Source: Trichostrongylus colubriformis (taxonomy: Eukaryota > Nematoda > Chromadorea > Rhabditida > Trichostrongylidae). Taken from it: a DNA stretch of 64,000 nucleotides. The notes under the pieces are model-generated. The model was not told the origin of the DNA and searched no databases. It saw only the letters and a program-made list of their open reading frames with translations. A program made the position numbers and the translations under genes. Each line of letters starts with the position of its first letter. Position 1 is the first letter of the stretch. The stretch covers positions 39,230,591 to 39,294,590 of the forward strand of contig OZ022258.1 of NCBI GenBank assembly GCA_963978905.1, given 5' to 3'. Below are positions 23,430 to 34,988 of the stretch, in pieces.

Positions 23430-25440
23430 AAAGAAGAGCGATTAGCATGTCAGCCCGGTGCTGATATTGTAATGAGCCTCTTTGAATTCCTGGATTGAGC
23501 AGAAATTGTCTCAATCGCTTTGGTTGCGAAAGTAGGCACGGTTCATGGCGAGCTATTCGGTTTCGTGAAGTACGGCAGCAGCGTTGTGGAATGTGCACTA
23601 CTGATATAATCTTCTTTCCATACAGTAACTTCCTACATATGTTGCATCAAACACACCATACGAGTGGGTGCGACGAGTGACTCTTAGTCAGTAGCTGCTG
23701 TTTTATTTTCCTAAGGGAGAATGTCAAAGGCAGGAACAGGGGTAGTGTGGGCAATGAGGGATCTTTGAAAAGAATCGTCCAGATGAATACGGTGTCTAGG
23801 AAGACTGTACGTGGTGTAGTTCCCGGTGAAAGGTGCGCCCTTAAGATTTAGAGGAAGCATTGCTTTTAGCAGGTTCGCTCTTTCATAGTAAAGTCCCGTG
23901 GAATCGACTTTGGCAAGCAGTGACTGAGGTGTTGAGTAATGAGTATGATAGAGGAAGCTTAAGGAGACCTTTCAGTATCGTATCGTTTATTGCCTATCGA
24001 TCGAAATTAGGTGGTTCTTGAAATGTACACTTCCCAGAAACCAGGTAAGTCGACCTACCTCCTTTGAGGAGTAGATCCTTGAGTAAATAACCAGGCTGCA
24101 CCTTTTCACGCCGTCGCGATACGCCATCACGATGCTAACCCCGCTCAAACCTCCTCCGACGCCACCAATTCTGCTCAGTTGACTATTGAGGGAGCTCAGG
24201 TGGGTGTAATCGGAGTAGATTCAAGCAGATGAAGCGTCGTGTTTCCTGGCTATCGTGGGCTATTTAATGCCTCATTTCATGTTGTGGTCAACACATGATT
24301 GACACCAGCCTTCGAAGCTATCAAAGGGAGGATGTTCAACATTATTTCGAAGTTCACTTCTGAAGGATGGGTGTACGACAGCGCACTAGACTGAATTTGG
24401 CCACCCTTGGAAGTGGCGACGTCTCCCCTCGACGCGCGACTTATTCCCATGGAGACCCACAGCGCACTTGTCAAAAGCGGCACCCAATTCGAATGTACTG
24501 AAACACAACCACGAACTAGAATCAATTAGATGAGGTAGCGACAAGACCCTTCAGGTGATTGACCGCCCCTCCGACATATTGAAAGTCCTTTGAGTTGAAA
24601 GTCATTTCTCCACAACTGCCATTTAATAGAAATACAAGTACTTCACAGAACATACTCTGCTCAGCTGCTCGTAAGATTACCCACCTTCCTGACGCGATAG
24701 GCGGCCGAAACTAGAATTGATCGCTCGCGCCTGCGCTTCGATCTTGCCTCAGTTTCCATCATTCTTCCTGAACTCCTGAGAGTGTGGGAGAACAAAGGGC
24801 ATTCATATTTTGTCAAAGAAGCATGATTTTCGAGACCTACCCAAAGATTTTCAAAATGAACGTTAGTGCAACAACGAATGGTGAGTAGTTGTACGATTGT
24901 TCTAGCCTGCCTGTTTCAATGGAGCAATGGGAGAAATGGAAACAGACCCGTATTTTTGGTAAAGCATTCAGCATTATCAGTCCAAACGCTTGATATGAAG
25001 CATTTTTATGAGACTTCACAGAGCGGTAGTTGGTGCTATCCCAATGAGGGTGAATTGTATAGAATGCTGCGCATCTGAGCACTACACATGTGTCCTGAAC
25101 TGAGGCGGATATTTTTACCTCAGACGAGTGGGGGAGGGGCTCCATCTCCTGTCGAGACCTCAGTCAAAAGTAGCGAGGTCCACCTTATCATCAGGTCGTG
25201 GAACGTTCTTACGGCTTCGACTGTTCTATTTCCTGAAAAATGTTTTTGGGTTCTTTCGTGAGATTCTCTTTCCATCCAAGCAAAGTAACACTTATGCCCT
25301 AAAATGAATTTTGGATTCCATCTCTGAAACAAAGTTGACAAACGACAGCTCCTCAACATGTCTCGTACATATTTATTTATCTATTTATTGCACGCGAGGG
25401 TGCGCTATAACAATTGCCTACATAGTAAACACAAACATAA
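23430..25440. other. No gene; contains one repeat fragment
   Basis: Nothing coding recognised. The part 24035-24200 contains, reversed, GGTGGCGTCGGAGGAGG and AGTCAACTGAGCA, matching sequences around the hairpin at 33457-33660, so it is a second copy of that repeat. Confidence 0.45.
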
Positions 25441-25776
25441 CAGAATGTGTGAAAATATGAGACCCCAAAATGTTTATTTCAAAAAACTTAAAAGACTATA
25501 AAAGTCCCAAAAGTTTTCCAAAACAAGTTGCAATATTTCGGTCCTTCCTCAGGCCTAAAAAGTGGCAGTAGTATTATTGTGTAATATACAAGGTATATTA
25601 CAAACTCACGTTGTGCTGTCCCCAAAACTGCGTCAACCTACCCTGCCAAGGACCTAGTGCGGCGGAAAATTGCTAACTCACCCGATGGCACCCTTAAATA
25701 GCGGGAACGCCTCCATGACTGTGGTGAAATTTGATATAAGAATGATCATGCTGTATCCAGAAATGGTATACTGTGA

Positions 25777-26505
25777 TCAAGTAATGATATGCAAAAGGTC
25801 ATGTAGTTCATCCCTGCTATTTATTTCTGGTGATAGCCGCTTTATTTCAAGGGCTTCTAGAATTTTTCTTTCTATGGTACTTTCTACTGAACGGTGTAGT
25901 ACCTTAATGGCCAGTATGGGGGGCGGTTCATAGGTATGTACCCTTGTACGATGTTTGGAGAAACTACTGTTTGGATAAGAGGACGGATTTATTAGTGCTC
26001 TACGATGTCCGTCGACACGTTTGTAGAGAGGCCTCTTAGTTTCTCCGACATATTTTTGCCCACAACCTCGACATTCTATGAGATAAACCGTTCCCCGAAG
26101 CTGGCATATTTTTTGGTCACCACAGTAACTACAACCTTCCCTGCCACACCTTTCCTCGTAAACCCTTGAATGCGTGAGTAGGTGCTTGAGATTGGGTGGG
26201 GGACGAAATATTAGTCTTATAGGGAGCAATGAATTTTTTACCACGTTGTTGACTTTTTGTGCCGTTCTTTCGTTGAGATACGGCATAACCATGGAGATTC
26301 CATCAGGCGTTGAATATGGCCTCCATGTCTGTGCTCGTGCGGTGGTGTAACCGTTGTCCCTTAGGATATTGTCCACCATCGAATCCGCTCCATCGGATTG
26401 CGAGCTGCATATTCTATCCTTGGTGTTTACGAGGTTATGGATTACATTAGCCTTGATGTATGTGGGATGGCAGCTTCTGGCGTGTAATAGAACATTCTTT
26501 GACGC
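25777..26505 (-). pseudogene. Penelope-like ORF, C-terminal part with GIY-YIG endonuclease
   Basis: The frame is open from about 26505 through MVDNILRD (26379) to a stop at 25777. It has a Cys pair region ERCGREGCSYCGD, then GTVYLIECRGCGQKYVGETK, the GIY-YIG core (VYLI and YVG), then PLYKRVDGHRRA and a trailing SKHRTRVHTY. Penelope-like elements carry exactly such an endonuclease after a reverse transcriptase; here the latter is missing because the copy is 5'-truncated. The opposite arm encodes the same C-terminus but has a stop after ILEALV. Alternative: a stand-alone GIY-YIG gene, unlikely given the inverted arms. Confidence 0.85.
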
Positions 26506-26944
26506 CGGTCATCCGTCCTCTTATCCAAACAGTAGTTTCTCCAAACATCGTACAAGGGTACATACCTATGAACCGCCCCCCATACTGGCCATTAGGGTAC
26601 TACACCGTTTAGTAGAAAGTACCGTAGAAAGAAAAATTCTAGAAGCCCTTGTATAAAGCGGCTATCACCAGAAATAAATAGCAGGGATGAACTACATGAC
26701 CTTTTGCATATCATTACTTGATCACAGTATACCATTTCTGGATACTGCATGATCATTCTTATATCAAATTTCACCACAGTCATGAGGCGTTCCCGCTATT
26801 TAAGGGTGCCATCGGGTGGGTTAGCAATTTTCCGCCGCACTAGGTCCTTGGCAGGGTAGGTTGACGCAGTTTTGGGGACAGCACAACGTGAGTTTGTAAT
26901 ATACCTTGTATATTACACAATAATACTACTGCCACTTTTTAGGC

Positions 26945-26973
26945 CTGAGGAAGGTGCTACGCACCGAAATATT
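26945..26973 (+). ncRNA. Hammerhead-ribozyme-like core in Penelope-like element
   Basis: CTGAGGA (26945-26951), a short stem-loop AGGTGCTACGCACC whose GGTGC pairs with GCACC, then GAAATATT (26966-26973). This is the order of a hammerhead core (CUGANGA, stem II, GAAA). The short palindromic ATAT after GAA would allow only a minimal or dimeric stem III. Penelope-like elements are known to carry hammerhead motifs. Stem I is not convincing by eye. In the inverted arm (25532-25552, minus) stem II is reduced to GGACC. Confidence 0.5.
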
Positions 26974-27302
26974 GCAACTTGTTTTGGAAAACTTTTGGGA
27001 CTTTTACAGTCTTTTGAGTTTTTTGAAATAAACATTTTGGAGTCTCATATTTTCACACATTCGGATATTCATGAGGCTTCGCGACAGCACAATACTAAGA
27101 CAACATAACACAAAAACATGAGTGCATTGCGGTCTATAGTGAAACCAGCGAAGGTAGAGAGAAGCCCGCTAATTTTGAGATAGACAGTAGGACATAGTGA
27201 CCACTTCAGCAGTTACTGAGTAGCTGAGAATGTTGAGAGCGTCCCAAAGTTCACAGTGCGCTTGTATAAACAATTCCGGCGGATGACGCTAGGGATAACG
27301 TC

Positions 27303-27382
27303 ACTCCCAGACAAAACAGGGTGGTAAGGAACCTGAAGCTGAACTCCCAGACAAAACAGGGTGGTAAGGAACCTGAAGCTGA
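27303..27382. repeat. Perfect tandem duplication, 40 bp x 2
   Basis: The unit starting ACTCCCAGACAAAACAGGGT occurs at 27303-27342 and again at 27343-27382 without a difference, so it is recent or under conversion. Confidence 0.9.
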
Positions 27383-27730
27383 ATTTTCGGATGCCAGGTA
27401 TTCCCTACCCCTGACAATTCAGCTCCAGACCCGCCAAATAGAATTCCTCTTTGTCATAGATCAAGTGGTCGTACAAATCCAGTGAGACTAGAAAAGAATA
27501 ATCTAAGATATACCCTCTGTTTGTATCCCTACCTTGTCGGTAACCTTGGACCAGCACTCCAAGCGCAAACAGCAAAATCAAAAGTTAGTAACCAAACACG
27601 AAAAAAATGAAATGTGAGGAACTACTAAGAAAAGAAAATATCGCAGCACATCGTGACGTCGCCTCCATCAATCCAACGAAAACTAGTAGCTGTAAAAAGC
27701 CCACAAACTCGCACTACTGGAAAAGGAAAA

Positions 27731-29210
27731 TCCTACTATATATAATTCGCTCAGTATGTCTGTGTGTGTGTCTGTGTGTGTTTGTCCGTCTGTCACGAAA
27801 TTCATATCTCTCGTCGCAGCAAAGCTGGGACGCTGAATTTTACAAGTGATATAGGGGGTGCCAAGGGAACCACAGCGGTGGTGGAACGAAAGTGATAGCA
27901 GCTGATAAGGGCTGATAAGAAGCCTCGGAAGGCAAATGTCACCAAATCCGTTTCGCCTTCCGGGTTGATCCTAAAGCGCTGACACCCATACGTGTTTTGC
28001 GGGATGGGACGGGGACATTAATGGTGGATGATCAGCATGGATAACGGTTGATAAGTTTCGATAAGGAGCGTAAAAAGCCTAGAGTCGTCAAATCCGTTTT
28101 GCTTTTCGCGTTGATCCAAGAGCGCTGACACTCATGGGTGTTTAGCAGGGTGGGTCAGGGACATTAATGGTGGGTGATCCAAGTTGATAATGGTTGATGA
28201 GATTCGATAGGGGGCGTAAAAATGCTAGAGTCGTCAAATTCGTTTCGCCTTTCGCGTTGATCCAGGAGGGCTGATACTCATGGGTTTCTAGCAGGGAGGG
28301 ACGGGGACATTAATAGTGGGTGATCCGAGTTGATAATGGTTGATTAGATTCGATAGGGGGCGTAAAAATGCTAGAGTCGTCAAATTCGTTTCGCCTTTCG
28401 CGTTGATCCAGGAGGGCTGATACTCATGGGTTTTTAGCAGGGTGGGACATTAATAGTGGGTGATCCAAGTTGATAATGGTTGATGAGATTCGATAAGGGG
28501 CGTAAAAATGCTAGAGTCGTCAAATTCGTTTCGCCTTTCGCGTTGATCCAGGAGGGCTGATACTCATGGGTGTTTAACAGGGTGGGACGGGGACATTAAT
28601 AGTGGGTGATCCAAACTGATAATGGTTGTTAAGCTTCGATTAGGAGAGTGAGAAAGGGAAATGTCACCGAGGCCGGCTTGCTTCTACGGCTAAAAGTGGA
28701 ATGTTTATATTCGCAGGTATTGTAGGGTACGGGTACCTCAATGGTACTGTTGGGTACAGGAGCCTCAGTGAAACTGACAACGGCTTACAGTGACTGATAA
28801 GAACCGTTCGGAATTGAATGGGATGAAATCTTGCTAACATTGTACGACCGCTTTAGCAAAAGCGTCTGATGCGCAGTGGCATCGGGTGAACATATTTTGT
28901 TTATGTTCTGATACCACTGACCGATGTATCGACCGCTGAATGCCTGGCGTTCCAATAAATGGTGCGTTTCTCTTGATAATGCGATCTCCATTGATAATCA
29001 TGATACAACCTATTTTTGTGATAGCAAAGCAAGCGGTTCACTTGGAATCATTTTCTAATGCGGTACTTGCAGAAACACTGGGTATCGACAGCTAGACTAT
29101 GTAAAATTTCAAGTAGTGAAGCATGTTTACGAAAACGATAAACTTCGATAAGCGGGATATGGCCTACCATCAATGTGTACGAATTAGATTCTCAGCAAGT
29201 GAACTATTTG
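27731..29210 (+). repeat. Helitron-like repeat copy B
   Basis: Starts A|TCCTACTATATATAA, followed by a GT-rich run and a CATATCTCTCGTCGCAGC segment, as in copy A at 8828. It continues through a minisatellite (27895-28640) and a unique part (TATCGACCGCTGAATGCC and following) that aligns with 14640-14936 of copy A. The 3' end is not defined; a TIR element starts at 29276. No ORF for Rep/helicase, so non-autonomous if it is a Helitron. Confidence 0.55.
27895..28640 (+). repeat. Minisatellite, about 5 units of 140-146 bp
   Basis: Units carry CTAGAGTCGTCAAAT near 28080, 28224, 28371 and 28511, followed by TTGATCCAGGAGGGCTGA and GGGACATTAAT. The first unit is more diverged. The same unit, in fewer and older copies, is found in repeat copy A at 14200-14560. 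Confidence 0.85.
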
Positions 29211-29275
29211 TTACCAATCGATGCAATCGAATACAAAACTATTGATTTCCAAACTACCCAAACTCCCAATGACGA

Positions 29276-29529
29276 CCAGTTGGCTGGCGCACAATACTGC
29301 GCGCGATTCATGTGGATTACGTGCAAAATGGGTTCCATGCAAAGCGATTGAAGTATACCGATACCAAAATGCTTTTTTATCACGCCGTTTTAACTGCTTT
29401 TTTGCAATTCAATAGCTCAGCTGAAAGCAGAGGGAAGGAAATCTCCGCTCCGCTGTGGTTGAGCCGAACACACCCATCTTGCACAACATCGCCATGAATC
29501 GCGCGCAGTAATCTGCGCCAGCCAACTGG
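29276..29529. mobile_element. 254-bp TIR element, superfamily unknown
   Basis: About 38-bp inverted ends beginning CCAGTTGGCTGGCGCA, with the inner arm TACTGCGCGCGATTCATG, few mismatches. No clear target duplication. It sits between the Helitron-like repeat and the CR1 LINE. No coding. Confidence 0.7.
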
Positions 29530-29545
29530 TTTTTTAATCTCAGAA

Positions 29546-31960
29546 TAACTTCAAAAATCTTGAATGCCGAGAACAGCTTGTAAATTCACTTTTTTCAATC
29601 TGTTCCTGAAAGTGCTAGCATTCTGGGCATCCACCATCTCTGCCGGCAACAACTGCAGCCATCTAGCCCCGCGAAAGAGCAGGGAATTTATAACCTTGGA
29701 CTGCTGTTGTCGCCAGTGTAGGACACTGCAGAGAGACTTTCCGCGTGCGCCCTCTGCTAGGTCCAAACCTCCAATATTTACTGGGCTTGAGATTTTATTC
29801 TCCCCTCAGTAGCTTAAAACAAAAGACGACATCATTGAAAACCCTCCGGTGGAGTAGTGATTTCAGTCCTAGGCACTTCAGGCGATCTCGATAATTGGGC
29901 ATATGAACGGGGTACCCTGGATTCGGGTAACATTTATACATCAGAATTTTAGTAAAAGTTTGCTGAACTTTTTCGACTTTAGCCTGTAGTTTTTTATAAG
30001 GGCTTCAAATTTGTGATCCATATTCTAAAATTGGTACAACGTAAGTCTTGTAAAGTTTCACAAATGTAGAGGGATCGAATGTTTCTAAAAATGGTGAATA
30101 AAACATTAAATGCATTCTGAACAGTAAGACTAATGTGCCGGTCGAAGTCCAGCTCCCTGTCCATATAGAACCCAAGATCTCGAACACTTTGCGAAGTGCG
30201 TATCACCACGTCATTAAACGTGTATGGAACTGTCTTGGCTTTTTCATGTGAAGAACCGATGTTTTACTGAGGTTGACAGGTATCCCCAGGCTGAAGCCCA
30301 CGCCATCACATTACTAATGGAGCGAGTTAGAGCTTCGTGGACACACTCATGAGTACCTTCAGTGTATACACCATAAATCTTTATGTCATCAGCGTACATC
30401 TGCACTTTAACAGCAGGGTGTGTTTTCAAACATCTCGGTAAGTCATAGGTGTACGCTAATAACAAGAGAGGTGAAAGCACACCACCCTGGGGAACACCGC
30501 TGGTACACGGGTAACGCTCTGAAAACGCGTTGCCGACTCTTACCCACATGTGCCTATTGCTCAAATAGGAGCGAATCCACTCTACTAGGGTCCCATTAAC
30601 ACCCATTTGGCGTAGCTTGCATAAAAGCTTGCCATGACTCACTTTATCGAAAGCTTTCGACAGATCGAAGTAAATGACATTGATGCCTTCACCTTTGTTT
30701 GAAGCCAAGTTCCAGTCAAATACACAATCCGCCATCAAGGTACACGTTGAGGCACCCGTCACAAATCCATGCTGTTCTGCGGGAATGACTTTACCTCTGG
30801 CAAATTGTTGTACGAGTTTATCGCGCAACAACTTTTCCAGAACTTTGACTATTGGTGAGGTGATGCTTATGGGACGAAAAGAAGATGCCTGACACGGTTT
30901 CGAGACTTTGGGAATCGCTGTGACGAGAGACTCTTTCCAGACTGATGGGACTTCGCAAAATAATAAAGAGGCGTTTAAGATCATGGAAATAGGTTTAAAT
31001 AAAGAACGCGCGCATTTTTTAAAGACAATTTGGGGAATACCATCGAATGGTGACGAACAGGAACTTTTCAGCGACTTCAGAACTCCATATACCTCTTCAG
31101 GTGCCATTGTTATCTCGCAATGGTAATTCTCTGGACTTATTGAGGTTTCTTGGCACATAGCATCTGGTGTGTTATACACTGATGCAAAATAACTAGCAAG
31201 TGCCTCAGCTTTCTGATTCTCTCTGTATAGAGGGTCACCAGCGGCATTATAAAGCACTGGGATGTTCAAATGCGGCTTCAGTTTGTTTCTTACGAGAGAA
31301 TAAAACATTTGTTTGCGTGATTTTGTGATGACTCGTCTTTCATTATGAGCTAAAAATCTTTTCAAGTGAAAGTCTGATTCACTGCAAACTCGCTTATAAT
31401 GAAAAAGTGATAGCGGGGAGGTCTGAAGTTTACTGAAAAGTCGAGCTTTCTGAGCCATCAAATTTTTGATATGCTTTGGATATCGCAGTTTCGGTACGCC
31501 CATAGTTTCAAATTGTACATATTTAGCAAAGCCAGCATATAGAACTCGGCAAAATCTCTTGTACATGTCATCAACATTTAGATATCCTTCAAAAACATTC
31601 CACCAATCAACTGAGGAAAAATATTCACGGAGGGAAACGTAGTCGGCTTTCATAAAATTTGGTAGAGGAAACTGCTTTGGTTGTGGTATCGATATCAGAA
31701 TTCTGAAGGAAACTACACTATGATCAGATGCAGCTAGAGGAGAGCAAACATGCAGCTCTTCTATAATTGGACTATTTGCTAGCACCAAATCCAAAACGGA
31801 GTCTCCACGTGTAGAACGCGTGACGTACTGCCTTAGACCACAACTCTTGAAAAATTCAAGGAATTTGGATGAGGTCGAATTTTTAGCATTCTGAGCTATC
31901 CACTCTATGTCGAGGTTGAAATCGCCAAGTAGAAACATATTTCTCCGACTCACAAACTAC
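29546..31960 (-). mobile_element. CR1/Jockey-type LINE, 5'-truncated, near-intact reverse transcriptase
   Basis: A 569-codon minus frame (31953-30244) starts in the endonuclease (LLGDFNLDIEW, then SDHSVV) and runs through reverse transcriptase motifs SFRPISITSP, EQHGFVTG, VIYFDLSKAFDKVSHG, SGVPQGGVLSPLL and the catalytic YADD at 30385-30396. After a frameshift near 30240 the C-terminal part continues in other frames (LGFYMDRELDFD, RCTNFRIW, then GGLDLAEG and RGARWLQLLPAEMVDAQNAS) to about 29551. The missing N-terminal endonuclease half is ordinary 5' truncation. The long uninterrupted frame suggests a fairly young insertion. Confidence 0.85.
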
Positions 31961-31974
31961 CTATTTCTTGACCG

Positions 31975-32470
31975 CGTGGTGATATAGGGTGGGAACCGGA
32001 TCCGGTAGCACAATCGACGACGATCTGCGCAGTGGTGGTCTAAGTTAATATCGCAGCTTTGAGCTTCGCTAGTACCCACCATAGTTTCAACGCCAGCCGA
32101 AGTATTACGGCTATATGCGAGGAGCTCGCGAAATGTATGGAAACTGCAGATCATGAGCCTGATATTGGCTAGCAGGGGAGGATCGTGATAGCATACGGCC
32201 CATGTCGCACAAACAACTCTGAAGAAGTTGAAAGGGCTAGGCGACTAAGCTCAGTATCCTCCGTATTTAACCTCTCTGGCTCCACCGATCGCCATTTCCT
32301 CGAGCATCCGTACACCCTTCTTCGGGAGGAAACCTTCAGGGCTCAATACAATGCTGAAGCGGCCTTCATGGAATTCATCGCCTCCAGATCTCCATAGTAG
32401 TGGGCAACCGAAACAAGGAAGCTCATATCCCTTTTACATCTGTAGAGGCTCTTATCTCGATTGATAAGAT
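31975..32470 (+). pseudogene. Mariner transposase remnant
   Basis: The plus strand reads HTAHVAQTT (from the HxxARPH motif region), then PTDRHFLEHPYTLLREETF and AFMEFIASRSP in shifting frames. The same sequence family is at 48950-49500, which also shares ACAATCGACGAC upstream. It abuts the truncated 5' end of the CR1 LINE. The frame is badly broken. Confidence 0.65.
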
Positions 32471-32479
32471 TTTAAATGA

Positions 32480-33450
32480 GCTCAAATATGCGTATTTGAA
32501 GTTAAAAGTCGAAAGGTTTTCTTTCCTAGTAGCCCTTACTAATGAGTTAGACCTTGTCGTAAGTCGGACGGACCTTCACCCTTCGCTTCATTGTTGTCTT
32601 GTGTAGGCATCATCTATGGCTTTGCTTTCCATATTTGCACTGTTTTAGCATGACAGTCTCCGTTGATACTTTTAATTAGAGCCTGTTCAAGTTTTACAAT
32701 GTTGCGGGTACGAGGCTAAGGTTTTGGCGCCTTCGGCAGTATTGCATTTTCTAGTGACGCACTCCCTTCTCCAGAGCTGAAAGGTGAGAAAACTCTATAC
32801 TTAATTTATTCAAAGACATTAACGATCTCGAAAAATTTCAGATAGGGTACTGAACCAGCCTTCGGCTTCGATGATCGGCTTGTGTCAGTGGGTTCACCTT
32901 GTTTGGTAATTTGCAAACGGTGTGCAAGATAGACCACCAAGCATGGTTTCTGATAGACTGAGGAGCATCACCTTGACCTCCTCGATCTTGGCTTCGTGGT
33001 AGGTCAAAACTTACTGAGTTCGAGGAGGGACGTAAAATCTTTGAGATTTCTTATGGATATTCCTGCTTCTTTCTGTAACTTCTTCACACTCTCACAAATT
33101 AGCCTGATTGTCAAGCTCATTTGTCTTCTGAGATCAATGACAGGTGGAATGACACTTCATTGATCGTTGCCCTTCCCGGTTCCCGACAAGGTACCCCCTA
33201 GATTGTGACCGTGCCGTGCCGTGCTGTGACCACATTCAGCGATTCTTTCCTAGGCTCCAAATGGAGGAGACCATGACAGTTCCGAAATACGCTGACTACG
33301 GCCCGCTTCATTCTCACAGGGTGGGTCGAGTGATAGATAGTGAATGACAACATTTTTTATTGCTGGACTTTCGATACCATTCGTCCGCGATAATCTGAGA
33401 GGGCGACTTACTTCCTTCCTTGTGGGGTAGATCCTTGGGTAATTCTCCAG
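32480..33450. other. No recognised feature
   Basis: No coding motif, and no repeat with another copy noticed except at the far right end. Confidence 0.4.
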
Positions 33451-33456
33451 CTGCTC

Positions 33457-33550
33457 CAGTTGACCAATAAGGAAGCTTGAGTGGATGGCGTCGGAGTGCA
33501 CAGGAATGCACTCCGACGCCATCAACTCGAGCTTCCTTATTGGTCAACTG
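33457..33550. repeat. 94-nt near-perfect hairpin
   Basis: Arms of 44 bases beginning CAGTTGACCAATAAGGAAGC and ending with the inverse, with two differences (one tolerable as G-U) and a 6-base loop CAGGAA. Related sequence with GGTGGCGTCGGAG follows at 33560 and again, reversed, at 24150-24200. It therefore belongs to a repeat family; a precursor of small RNA is possible but unproven. Confidence 0.75.
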
Positions 33551-33659
33551 AGCAAAATGGGTGGCGTCGGAGTGAGTCCGAGCAGGTGTAGCGCTGTGAT
33601 AGTGCACCATGGCGGCCCGAAAACGGTGCAATTTGGATAGTTACCGAGGTCTACTCCCA

Positions 33660-34985
33660 GAGAGGTAAGTAGACCTGTGTGGTCATCACGGAATGTGCCT
33701 TTGAGCGATAGTGGGCTCTATGTCTTATTATTCTAGGCGTAATCGCTTCAGGACTGAACTATTACGCTGCACCTGTCTCGCACCATTTCGTCGCGCGTCA
33801 AACACGGCCACGAGAGTTCTCTGTCCCAATGGCACGCACTCTTCAATAGTGTGTATGGCTTTATATGTATATGAATTGACTGAAAAGAACCAAAATAGGG
33901 ACCCATAATCCCTAAGTAACATTTCCCTGAAAATGGAGTCGAGGTAACTGTTGAAATTTTTATTTTTTAATCTTAGAAAGAACCGAGTGAGAATCATAAT
34001 GGCAAGTGATGTGAGCAGTTTTAAAAACGTTTTGAGAAACTGTACATTAACATCGTGGGATGAACATCATGTGACATCAATGGGAAAGTGATCATTCAAT
34101 GTGAAAGACAAACGAGCTCAATTATATGCAATGATGACAGAGCAATAAGTTACTAAAGTATCTTAAAATAGGTCAAAGGTTAGGAATAAGCGACCAGAAT
34201 AGCTAGCATGAACACTACACTAGAACTACGTGGTTGTGCGGCAAATGACACTGTGGCGCTCAAGCCACGCTACTACAGCTGTAATGGAAAAAAATGAGGA
34301 ACAGACTGATAGAGAGCAATAGGTCCTGAACAAATTGGCTTGCAACGTAGTGTTCTCCCGTGAAAGACAGGTGGCAGTAGATGGCTACCGTCCCGACGAT
34401 TTGAATAGGTAATCCAGTTGAGGCGGCAATGTTGGGAAAACGTCCTCTGGTGGTTCGAAATTCTTGATGAACTTCACCATCTGGAAATCGTACATTCAAG
34501 CAAATGCATGCTCGACTATCATGGTACAGATATCTTGTAATTCTGTTGTCCAAGATCTACTCAAAGAGCTGTTCATGAGGCGGAGGTGGTGTAGTGACTG
34601 GTTGCGCGTGCTCCCAATCTCACGGTGCGGGGATTAAAGCCCCTATCAAGGCTCATTCAGGCCAACCAATCTTTTCATCTCTACGGATAGGTAACTGGAA
34701 CCACACTCATCTGAAGGGATAAAAGCATTGCCTTGTGCATCGCTGGCCCCGCAATTCATTGTATAGCGAATTGCATTGCACCTGCCAGCACGATTTTGAA
34801 TAGACTACGATGGTTAGTAATCCTGCAAGGATTTATCGCCAAGCATAGTATTTTCATCCTTTCGAGGTCCGTGTATAGGCAAAAGAGCACGTGTTTCGCA
34901 ATGCCAAACCATGCGTTACTTCTTTTTTCCGTTCTTCGAGCCTTGTTTTGCACATCACCGAGATTATGGTTTCACGCTACAGTTA
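33660..34985. other. No recognised gene
   Basis: Short frames only. Near 34590-34660 is a weak tRNA-like pattern (GTAGTGACTGGTTGCG, later GGGGATTAAAGCCCC) too poor to call. Confidence 0.4.
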
Positions 34986-34988
34986 CGT

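Larger units (their letters stand above)
25443..27062 (-). mobile_element. Penelope-like element fragment in inverted-dimer arrangement
   Basis: Arms 25443-25987 and 26512-27062 are inverted copies of each other, about 545-550 bp, with only scattered differences. Each contains the 3' part of a Penelope-like ORF and its 3' flank. Between them lies further upstream ORF sequence, read on the minus strand from the left copy. So two 5'-truncated copies meet head to head. Inverted partial copies of this sort are a known habit of Penelope-like elements. No reverse transcriptase domain remains. Confidence 0.8.

Noticed and set aside
27640..27800. Plus-strand frame of 80 codons starting MKCEELLRKENIAAH
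   Set aside because: It runs into the GT-rich start of the Helitron-like repeat and has no splice partner.
34590..34660. tRNA-like pattern
   Set aside because: A- and B-box matches are weak and the arms do not pair.
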